Part shown: piece by piece, positions 1-4,690 of the stretch
Numbering within the stretch: position 1 is the first letter of the stretch
Layout of the letters: every line of letters begins with the position of its first letter
From: UMGS1279 sp045577695
Lineage (GTDB): Bacteria > Bacillota > Clostridia > Oscillospirales > Acutalibacteraceae
NCBI GenBank assembly: GCA_045577695.1
Contig: JAZNIW010000046.1
Span: 1 to 6,900, forward strand
Length of the DNA: 6,900 nucleotides
Reading direction: 5' to 3'
Program-made: the position numbers and the translations under genes
Notes under the pieces: model-generated
Told to the model about the DNA's origin: nothing
What the model saw: the letters and a program-made list of their open reading frames with translations, nothing else
The model's database searches: none

Positions 1-190
1 CGTTTGTAAAAAATTCCCTCGGGTTATGCCCCCCTTGCGGTGCCCGAAAAAATTTGGCTCGAAACGCCATTTTTTCGACCGCTGCGCTTCGTTTTGCTCC
101 CTTTTTCCGCCACCGGCGGGGGTCGCAACCTCACCCGGCACGTGGTTTTGGAGACCACTGCTCTACCAACTGAGCTATACCCCTATATAT
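1..190 (-). repeat. 202-bp-period tandem repeat, copy 1
   Basis: This 190-bp stretch is repeated at 203-392 with one difference (G at 120, C at 322), so the period is 202 bp. The window starts inside or exactly at the unit, so more copies may lie to the left. Read on the minus strand, the unit has a tRNA-Trp-like head (184 down to about 134), then a 130-nt tail rich in inverted repeats. These are a GGCGG/CCGCC hairpin near 108-120, a long A/T stem with a TGGC/GCCA top near 46-78, and a TCGGG/CCCGA pair near 18-49 followed by GGGAATTTTTT, which resembles a terminator. Near-identity implies recent duplication or gene conversion. No protein-coding signal is convincing here. Confidence 0.9.
134..184 (-). 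pseudogene. tRNA-Trp(CCA)-like gene lacking T arm and 3' acceptor, copy 1
   Basis: The minus strand reads acceptor AGGGGTA, TA, D arm GCTC-AGTTGGTA-GAGC, then anticodon arm GTGGT-CTCCAAA-ACCAC with anticodon CCA, and variable loop GTGCC. This is a clean tRNA-Trp 5' part of 48 nt. After that the expected T stem, TTCRA loop, TACCCCT acceptor strand and CCA are missing. The sequence instead reads GGGTGAGGTTGCGACCCCC and then a GC-rich hairpin. As given it cannot form a normal tRNA. Possible origins are a truncated tRNA fused to a repeat, an element inserted at the T arm, or a tRNA-like RNA with another role. An intact tRNA-Trp must exist elsewhere. Confidence 0.7.
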
Positions 191-202
191 ATTCATTTTT
201 TC

Positions 203-392
203 CGTTTGTAAAAAATTCCCTCGGGTTATGCCCCCCTTGCGGTGCCCGAAAAAATTTGGCTCGAAACGCCATTTTTTCGACCGCTGCGCTTCGTTTTGCT
301 CCCTTTTTCCGCCACCGGCGGCGGTCGCAACCTCACCCGGCACGTGGTTTTGGAGACCACTGCTCTACCAACTGAGCTATACCCCTATATAT
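203..392 (-). repeat. 202-bp-period tandem repeat, copy 2
   Basis: This is the second copy of the unit at 1-190, with the same head-to-tail order and one substitution at 322. That substitution turns the run after the tRNA-like head from GACCCCC into GACCGCC on the minus strand, which weakens a 4-bp stem (GGGT/ACCC) available in copy 1. The copies are joined by about 12 bp (191-202) of T-rich DNA. Outside the unit the right flank (393 on) diverges, so the right edge of the duplication is well defined, while the left edge is cut by the window. Confidence 0.9.
336..386 (-). pseudogene. tRNA-Trp(CCA)-like gene lacking T arm and 3' acceptor, copy 2
   Basis: The tRNA-like head is identical to that at 134-184, with an intact acceptor 5' strand, D arm and CCA anticodon arm, and it breaks off at the same point into the repeat tail. 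It lies about 102 nt downstream of the complete tRNA(CAU) on the same strand, so it could be co-transcribed from the consensus promoter at 610-638. An automated tRNA finder may report a weak or pseudo tRNA-Trp here. Confidence 0.7.
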
Positions 393-488
393 TCGCTTTT
401 GTTTGGAAATGAACCAATCAAACAAACAGTCAAAATTTTCACCGCTTGCAAGAGGGTTTGCTTTAAATTGAATGCCGATCCTATCGGA

Positions 489-565
489 TGGTGGGCCATC
501 AGGGACTCGAACCCCGGACCGACCGGTTATGAGCCGGTTGCTCTAACCAACTGAGCTAATGGCCC
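489..565 (-). tRNA. tRNA with CAU anticodon (tRNA-Met elongator or tRNA-Ile2)
   Basis: A complete cloverleaf is read on the minus strand: acceptor GGGCCAT/ATGGCCC, D arm GCTC-AGTTGGTTA-GAGC, anticodon arm ACCGG-CTCATAA-CCGGT, variable loop CGGTC, T arm CGGGG-TTCGAGT-CCCTG, discriminator A and encoded CCA (77 nt with CCA). It is not the initiator: the 1-72 pair is G-C and the anticodon stem lacks the three G-C pairs of tRNA-fMet. Elongator Met and the lysidine-modified Ile2 share the CAU anticodon. Here C4-G69 and C5-G68 match the pattern recognised by TilS in known tRNA-Ile2, so Ile2 is a real alternative to Met. Confidence 0.95.
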
Positions 566-574
566 AAATGATTG

Positions 575-605
575 CTTGCGGCGGTTAACAAAAAACCGCC
601 GCAAG
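575..605 (-). other. 12-bp perfect hairpin in the 5' leader of the tRNA transcript
   Basis: CTTGCGGCGGTT and AACCGCCGCAAG form a perfect 12-bp inverted repeat with a 7-nt loop. It lies between the consensus promoter at 610-638 and the tRNA at 489-565, with the predicted transcription start at about 602-604. The tRNA precursor would therefore begin in this hairpin. Neither side has a T-tract, so it does not look like an intrinsic terminator. It could stabilise or time processing of the 5' leader. Confidence 0.7.
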
Positions 606-609
606 AATT

Positions 610-638
610 ATTATACATAATCTTTTGCGCTTTGTCAA
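610..638 (-). promoter_or_regulatory. Consensus sigma-A promoter of the tRNA
   Basis: On the minus strand TTGACA (633-638) is separated by 17 bp from TATAAT (610-615), a perfect match to the vegetative consensus. It starts 33 bp after the khpB stop codon and points at the tRNA(CAU) and the two tRNA-Trp-like repeats. Confidence 0.92.
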
Positions 639-670
639 CCTTTTTTTCAAAAGGGTGCAAAAGGAGAATT

Positions 671-1615
671 TTACTTATCGATGCGACCATAAAGCGGTAG
701 CGCATCCGCATCTTTTACCGGTGTGCGATTGGGATCAACTTGCGGTTTATAAGCCTCTTTGCGCGGACCTCGACCACGACCACCATCGCGACTATAACCA
801 CCACGTCCGCCGCGTCCAGAGCGATAATCGTTGCGTGGACGGGGCTCCTTTCCTTCGGGGGCGATGACAACACGACGAGCATTCCCTTCACCAAATGAGG
901 TGGAGGTAACTCCCTCAATGCCTTGTACGGTGGTGTGAATAATGCGGCGCTCATACGGATTCATCGGTTCCAAAGTGCGGCATTTGCCACTGCGAATGGA
1001 TTGCTCGGACATTCTTTTGGCCAATGCAATTAAAGTTTGCTCGCGTTTTTGACGGAAATCACCGGTATTCAAGACAATACGATAGTAACCGCTGATGCCG
1101 GCATTGGCCGCCAAAGATACTAAATATTGCAATGCGTCTAAGGTTTCCCCACGGTGACCGATAACAACACCAAGCCCCTCACCGGTTAAGGTGATTTGTG
1201 AGCCACCTTCGATTTCGCCAACGGTGATTTGAATGTTCTCACAACCGAGTTTTTCCAAAATGGTGCGCAGATACGCCACCCCTTTGCCGGCGGGCGAATC
1301 GGCAGGGACTTCACCGGCCGGAACCTCATTGGATGGGGCCTTGGCCGGCGCTTCGGACGAAACCTTTTTCTCGGCCTTGCGAGGTTCGGTTTTTGCCGGT
1401 TTTTTCACCTTTTTGGGTTTTTGGGGAGTCAGGTCGGGTACTTCTACCATCACCTTTACTTGGGCACTGCTGCCGCCGAATAAACCGAGTGTTTTCTTCT
1501 TGGGAAGAGAAATAATTTCGAACTGAAAATCATCATCAAACGATACATTCAGTTCGGCCATTGCTTTTTCCTTGGCCTCTTCCACGGTATCGGCTATGCC
1601 GATTGCTTCCTTCAT
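671..1615 (-). CDS. khpB: RNA-binding protein KhpB (Jag/EloR), Jag_N-KH-R3H
   Basis: This encodes a cytoplasmic RNA-binding regulator of the KhpA/KhpB (Jag, EloR) type, linked in Gram-positives to cell elongation and division through post-transcriptional control. I chose the ATG at 1615 (314 residues): GGAGG lies at 1627-1631, and the longer TTG-started frame to 1633 would place that ribosome site inside the gene. A TTG at 1618 is also possible. The Jag_N domain covers about residues 1-57, with KKKTLGLFGG near 40-50. A Lys/Pro/Ala-rich linker covers about 60-108. The KH domain covers about 110-188 with the GHRG loop at 153-156. The R3H domain covers about 190-252 with R223-x3-H227. Residues 254-314 are an Arg/Gly-rich tail. 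It lies 40 bp after yidC, its usual neighbour. Confidence 0.95.
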   Translation of the reverse strand: MKEAIGIADTVEEAKEKAMAELNVSFDDDFQFEIISLPKKKTLGLFGGSSAQVKVMVEVPDLTPQKPKKVKKPAKTEPRKAEKKVSSEAPAKAPSNEVPAGEVPADSPAGKGVAYLRTILEKLGCENIQITVGEIEGGSQITLTGEGLGVVIGHRGETLDALQYLVSLAANAGISGYYRIVLNTGDFRQKREQTLIALAKRMSEQSIRSGKCRTLEPMNPYERRIIHTTVQGIEGVTSTSFGEGNARRVVIAPEGKEPRPRNDYRSGRGGRGGYSRDGGRGRGPRKEAYKPQVDPNRTPVKDADALPLYGRIDK

Positions 1616-1640
1616 CAATGTTTTTTCCTCCAATATTTAC

Positions 1641-1654
1641 AGCGAATCCTCGCT
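1641..1654 (-). other. Small hairpin between yidC and khpB
   Basis: AGCGA and TCGCT form a 5-bp hairpin with a 4-nt loop, just after the yidC stop and 10 bp before the khpB ribosome site. There is no T-tract, so it is not a terminator. It may mark an RNA processing point, but it could be chance. Confidence 0.3.
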
Positions 1655-1655
1655 T

Positions 1656-2579
1656 TTATTCCGACTGGGTGCCTTCGACCTTGCTTTTTATGGCTAATTC
1701 TTCTTTAAAGCGCTTGTAGAGTTCTTTGGTTTGCTCGGCCGCAATCATTTTATTGGGCCCGTAAAGGGTTTGAATCACCGGTTGAATAAGCCCCGAAATC
1801 AAGGAGGAGCAAGCCCAGTAGAAACCGGCGGCAGAGGTGACGGTAAAACCGATAATAAGTGAAATAATCGGCATTGTCAGCATCATACCGGCCATATTGG
1901 GCGCACCGGGATTGGTTTTCTTCTGCATTTTCAGCGAAATCAAACTGGAAAGCATAGCGGCGGCAAAAGCCAAAATTGGGATGAGCCAGTTGAGTTCAAA
2001 TTTGTTGACGATGTCAATATCAAAACGGGGAGTCGAGGTTAGGTTGATGCCCAAGAAGTGAAAATCAAATTGTTCTAACTTAGCAGCAATATCCTCAAAA
2101 CCAATAAGTTTTCCATTTTGAATGTTTTCGATAATGCTTACCTGCGTTTGGTACTGATTGGTAACATTGACCCCGATCTCTTTCAGGGCAGCCGAAGCTT
2201 TTTCGATAACTTCGGGCGAAATGCCTACAATATATTTCAAGGGACTTAATACTACCTGATAAATACCAATCATAATAGGGAAACGAATGAACATCGGTAG
2301 GCAACCACCCGACATCGAAACGTTTTCTTTTTGATACAGTTTTTGCAATTCGGCGCTGTAACGTTGTTGGTCGTTGCCATATTTCTTTTTCAGCGCTTCC
2401 ATTTTGGGACGAATCCGCATTTGTCCCACCGAGGCTTTTTGGGTTTTAATGTTTAGTGGAATCAGCAACAGATTGATCACCAAGGTGAACAGAAAAACGG
2501 AAGCGGCAAAGTTACCGCCGCACAATAGTGCCAATTGCTCTAAAATCCAACCAAGGGGTTTCAAGAGAAAATCAAACAT
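1656..2579 (-). CDS. yidC: YidC/Oxa1-family membrane protein insertase
   Basis: YidC inserts and folds membrane proteins, alone or with SecYEG. The 307-residue protein has the Gram-positive layout. A hydrophobic N terminus and TM1 cover about residues 22-44. A charged cytoplasmic hairpin (PKMEALKKKYG) covers about 45-90. The family segment GGCLPMFIRFPIMIGIYQ leads into TM2, an outer loop of about 75 residues follows, and the remaining membrane segments lie at about 195-280. A short basic tail ends the protein. The ATG at 2579 has GGAGA 9 nt upstream. There is no lipobox, so it is not an obvious lipoprotein. The groove arginine that lies five residues before the TM1 proline in E. coli YidC and B. 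subtilis SpoIIIJ is Asn36 here. The gene sits 52 bp after yidD. Confidence 0.96.
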   Translation of the reverse strand: MFDFLLKPLGWILEQLALLCGGNFAASVFLFTLVINLLLIPLNIKTQKASVGQMRIRPKMEALKKKYGNDQQRYSAELQKLYQKENVSMSGGCLPMFIRFPIMIGIYQVVLSPLKYIVGISPEVIEKASAALKEIGVNVTNQYQTQVSIIENIQNGKLIGFEDIAAKLEQFDFHFLGINLTSTPRFDIDIVNKFELNWLIPILAFAAAMLSSLISLKMQKKTNPGAPNMAGMMLTMPIISLIIGFTVTSAAGFYWACSSLISGLIQPVIQTLYGPNKMIAAEQTKELYKRFKEELAIKSKVEGTQSE

Positions 2580-2631
2580 ACTTTTTCATCTCCGTTAAGG
2601 CGCCAATCGAACCATCGGCGCGCATACATTC

Positions 2632-2859
2632 CTAAATTATTTCTTTTTTGGGGGGCACAGGGTCATAACCGCCTTTGCACAAGGGATGGCAACGAAGCAA
2701 TCGTCGCACGGTAAGCCAGCCACCCTTCCACGCACCATGCACTTCCACGGCCTCTTTCGCATAGGCCGAACAGGTAGGGATAAATCGACAACATCCCGAG
2801 TAGGCGGGGGAAATATGCGTTTGGTAAAACTCAATCATACGAAGGAGAATTTTTTTCAT
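2632..2859 (-). CDS. yidD: YidD, membrane protein insertion efficiency factor
   Basis: YidD is a small membrane-associated protein that helps YidC insert membrane proteins and is nearly always encoded between rnpA and yidC, as here. The 75-residue protein carries the family signatures: an amphipathic N terminus ending in FYQTHISP, then CRFIPTCSAYA (residues 24-34), then RCHPLCKGGYDPVP (56-69). The conserved Cys residues are C24, C30 and C57. The ATG at 2859 lies inside the 3' end of rnpA, a 29-bp overlap in another frame, and no clear ribosome site precedes it. Translation is therefore probably coupled to rnpA. The length is normal for the family. Confidence 0.95.
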   Translation of the reverse strand: MKKILLRMIEFYQTHISPAYSGCCRFIPTCSAYAKEAVEVHGAWKGGWLTVRRLLRCHPLCKGGYDPVPPKKEII

Positions 2860-3196
2860 TGGCTTTTAAAATCCCTTCTTGTGTAAAACCTTTTTTCAAG
2901 AAATTCAGCACATTGGTGCTTTTGACATTGGCGGTACGCACACGAGCCACAAAAACAAAATCGTACCCGCCGGATATCTGCGGCAAGAGTTCACGGAAGG
3001 CGGCAATAATCACTCGTTTGGCACGGTTGCGCGCGACAGCCGAACCGATTTTTTTGCCGGCTGTAATACCAATGCGACAATATCCCCTACGGTTCTTTTG
3101 ATAATAAACCACTACCGAGGGGAAAACCAAACTTTTTCCGCGATAATAAAGTCGCCGAAAGTCCTTGTTAAGTTTTAGGGTTTCGTATACTTTCAC
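2831..3196 (-). CDS. rnpA: Ribonuclease P protein component
   Basis: This is the basic protein subunit of RNase P, which with the catalytic RNA removes the 5' leader from tRNA precursors. I chose the GTG at 3196 (121 residues). AAGGA at 3202-3206 precedes it by 5 bp, and the resulting N terminus, VKVYETLKLNKDFRRLYYRG, aligns with the usual RnpA start. The TTG at 3220 would add eight residues and bury that ribosome site. The RNR motif (GKKIGSAVARNRAKR, R56-N57-R58) is present, as is the FVFVARVRTA strand followed by the C-terminal helix. It lies 110 bp after rpmH and overlaps yidD by 29 bp. Confidence 0.95.
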   Translation of the reverse strand: MKVYETLKLNKDFRRLYYRGKSLVFPSVVVYYQKNRRGYCRIGITAGKKIGSAVARNRAKRVIIAAFRELLPQISGGYDFVFVARVRTANVKSTNVLNFLKKGFTQEGILKANEKNSPSYD

Positions 3197-3255
3197 AAAA
3201 ATCCTTCCGCTTCTCGTCAATAGTCTGCTTTCAAAAAAAGGGAGCGACGAAACAG

Positions 3256-3282
3256 AAAGGCCACTTCAGACAAGTGGCCTTT
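3256..3282 (-). terminator. Attenuator-like hairpin between rpmH and rnpA
   Basis: AAAGGCCACTT and AAGTGGCCTTT form a perfect 11-bp stem with a 5-nt loop, 24 bp after the rpmH stop. On the minus strand it is followed by CTGTTTCGTC, a poor T-tract, with a stronger T7 about 15 nt later. This fits partial termination that would yield more L34 mRNA than RnpA mRNA. No separate rnpA promoter is evident. An RNA-processing role is an alternative. Confidence 0.6.
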
Positions 3283-3306
3283 GGTTTTGTAAGACAAGAA
3301 TGTAAA

Positions 3307-3441
3307 TTAATAGGAGAGTTGCTTTCTGCCTTTAGCTCTGCGGCGGGCAAGAACCTTGCGGCCGTTTCTATCCGACATTCTTTTCATAAAGCCATGCTCT
3401 TTTTTGCGATGCAACTTTTTAGGTTGATACGTTCTTTTCAT
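3307..3441 (-). CDS. rpmH: 50S ribosomal protein L34
   Basis: This 44-codon gene encodes L34, a small basic protein of the large ribosomal subunit. The translation starts MKRTYQPKKLHRKKEHGF and continues with MKRMSDRNGRKVLARRRAKG, ending GRKQLSY, which is the full L34 signature at normal length. The ATG at 3441 has AAGGAGG at 3450-3456, 8 bp upstream. It is the first gene of the operon, under the consensus promoter at 3538-3567. In most bacteria rpmH faces dnaA across the origin. Here the upstream gene is an unrelated one on the same strand. Confidence 0.98.
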   Translation of the reverse strand: MKRTYQPKKLHRKKEHGFMKRMSDRNGRKVLARRRAKGRKQLSY

Positions 3442-3537
3442 CCGTGGAACCTCCTTTACTTTCTTAACCAAGCGGTGATGTAGCGAAACCGCTCATTCCA
3501 AATAAGGCTTATCAACTGAATGGCCTATCAATTTATG

Positions 3538-3567
3538 ATTATACCTTACCGGACCACTTTCTGTCAA
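3538..3567 (-). promoter_or_regulatory. Consensus promoter of the rpmH operon
   Basis: On the minus strand TTGACA (3562-3567) and TATAAT (3538-3543) are separated by 18 bp. An A/T-rich stretch upstream (3568-3590) looks like an UP element, as expected for a strongly expressed ribosomal protein gene. The leader of about 90 nt can form an AGCGGT/ACCGCT hairpin near 3470-3495. Confidence 0.92.
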
Positions 3568-3648
3568 TATTTTTTTTAATTTTTTTCGAATGTTGTTTCT
3601 TTTTACTGAATTATGCGTTAGGAATTCGGCTTTTTTGCATTGCCTCGT

Positions 3649-4404
3649 TTATTCCCCAAGCATTTCGGCAAAGCGTTTATCGGTTTTGGCTCGTGCCATA
3701 ATATTCACAAAAGCCGTTTTTAAAAAATTATAATCGTCCAAATATTCCAAGGCGGTCGCTTCCCGCGTGGGGTAACCCCGTACAGCGCCGCAAAGAACCA
3801 CACCAACGATGATGTTTTGCACCTGACGATCACCTTCTTCATACATATCGCCCAGCATAGCAAACACCTTTTTTAAGGATTTTTTGTTCTTTTCATCTAA
3901 CAACTCGCCGAGTTTTTTGGCCAAGGTAGTTTTAAAAAACTCAATGGCTAAAAAACTTCCGTAATACGAAACGTGTTCTTTATAGGTTTCTTTCAAGGCG
4001 GGGAAAACTGCCAAGGTTTTTACCGCCAATGCTTCGACATTCGGAGTGGCGCCGCTTTCTTTACGCGGCAATGCAACTTCCCCGTTACGGTTGGTTCGCA
4101 GATTGCGAATGCCCATATAGGTTTTTAAAGAATCCAAAAAGTCTAATCCGGCCGATTCGGCATCCCGCAGGTTTTCGGGTTCTTCAAACAGCCAAGAGGA
4201 GGCACTTTTGAATTCTCCTACTTCACCTGATTCGGCAACTTCGGCGACTTCAAATTGCAACATCTTATTTGCCTCATCGTGCGAAACACGAAAAGCAAAG
4301 CGGTTGTTTTGAAATTGGTCACCCGTTTCGTTGCTTTCAAATCCGTTGGAAGAAATGATTCCCTGCAACGGTTCCAAAATTTTGGCTAACACTTCGGTGG
4401 TCAT
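3649..4404 (-). CDS. Uncharacterised 251-residue protein
   Basis: I do not recognise a characterised family. The ATG at 4404 is preceded by in-frame stops (TGA TAA at 4408-4413) and only a weak purine stretch as ribosome site. Residues 1-30 look helical. Residues about 35-100 are mixed strand/helix and acidic (FRVSHDEANKMLQFEVAEV). Residues about 124-251 are strongly helical, with FPALKETYKEHVSYYGSFLA, FAMLGDMYEEGDRQVQNIIV and a final FLKTAFVNIMARAKTDKRF. That pattern resembles small helical domains of unknown function common in Firmicutes, and my recall of a specific DUF is not firm enough to assign. There is no signal peptide or membrane segment, so it is probably cytoplasmic. It lies between nif3 and rpmH on the same strand with its own promoter. 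Codon use looks like that of its neighbours. Confidence 0.85.
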   Translation of the reverse strand: MTTEVLAKILEPLQGIISSNGFESNETGDQFQNNRFAFRVSHDEANKMLQFEVAEVAESGEVGEFKSASSWLFEEPENLRDAESAGLDFLDSLKTYMGIRNLRTNRNGEVALPRKESGATPNVEALAVKTLAVFPALKETYKEHVSYYGSFLAIEFFKTTLAKKLGELLDEKNKKSLKKVFAMLGDMYEEGDRQVQNIIVGVVLCGAVRGYPTREATALEYLDDYNFLKTAFVNIMARAKTDKRFAEMLGE

Positions 4405-4552
4405 ATTTTATCACACTTTCTCGTTTTCATCATATCGCTTAGCCAAAGTATTCAAACTTGAATCCGATTTTACTTTGGCTATGGTAATGGAATCCAACCT
4501 CGGTATTGCACGAACAGGCAGTGCCGATTGTTGGTCTTTACCTTTATAACTT
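4405..4552 (-). promoter_or_regulatory. Structured leader of the 251-residue gene
   Basis: The predicted transcript has about 145 nt before the ATG. It contains a perfect 11-bp inverted repeat, TAGCCAAAGTA/TACTTTGGCTA (4440-4450 and 4471-4481), with a 20-nt loop. Farther from the gene, CCAAC-C-TCGG can pair with CCGA-TT-GTTGG (about 4497-4532), enclosing a GCAC/GTGC pair. One frame, the same as that of the gene, is open for 47 codons (4414-4554) and ends TGA TAA directly before the gene, but it has no ATG or good GTG start. It could be a cis-regulatory RNA or the decayed end of a former gene. I recognise no known riboswitch. Confidence 0.45.
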
Positions 4553-4556
4553 GTTT

Positions 4557-4585
4557 ATTATACCACAGTTTTTCGATTTTGTCAT
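4557..4585 (-). promoter_or_regulatory. Extended -10 promoter of the 251-residue gene
   Basis: On the minus strand ATGACA (4580-4585) and TATAAT (4557-4562) are 17 bp apart. TGG directly before the -10 box provides the extended -10 TGN. It lies after the nif3 stop and gives the downstream gene its own transcription start at about 4550. Confidence 0.85.
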
Positions 4586-4625
4586 CCTTTTTTTAAAGGA
4601 AAAGGGTTGGGCTTAAGTGGGATGG

Positions 4626-4660
4626 TGCTTCGCCGTCCATCGAATGAAAAGGGCGAAGCA
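4626..4660 (-). other. 9-bp inverted repeat after nif3
   Basis: TGCTTCGCC and GGCGAAGCA pair with a 17-nt loop just downstream of the nif3 stop. GATGG/CCATC (4621-4641) forms a competing hairpin. Neither is followed by a T-tract on the minus strand, so any terminator here is weak. The stretch between nif3 and the next promoter holds nothing else that I can support. Confidence 0.4.
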
Positions 4661-4690
4661 AATTTCTATGTTTTGCCGGTGTTTAACTCG

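Noticed and set aside
156..184. Separate promoter for the tRNA-Trp-like copy 1 (TTTACA-N17-TATATA upstream on the minus strand)
   Set aside because: The -10 box would directly abut the tRNA 5' end, so the transcript would start inside the acceptor stem. The match probably reflects A/T-rich spacer.
26..554. Plus-strand open frames of 61-111 codons beginning MPPLRCPKK and MPEKIW
   Set aside because: They run through the tRNA and tandem repeat region, exist in two copies because of the duplication, and have no ribosome site. They are antisense shadows of RNA genes and repeats.
625..867. Plus-strand 80-codon frame over the end of khpB
   Set aside because: It is antisense to the Arg/Gly-rich khpB tail and owes its composition to that; no family match or ribosome site.
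2593..2620. GCGCC/GGCGC pairing between yidD and yidC
   Set aside because: Only 5 bp around a 13-nt loop and no T-tract; not enough for a terminator or regulatory call.
3463..3495. Ten-codon leader peptide (MSGFATSPLG) before rpmH
   Set aside because: No ribosome site and no regulatory codon pattern. It overlaps a simple hairpin and is expected by chance.
3507..3515. TTATCAACT as a DnaA box near rpmH
   Set aside because: It is a single copy with two differences from TTATCCACA and no cluster around it, so there is no support for an origin.
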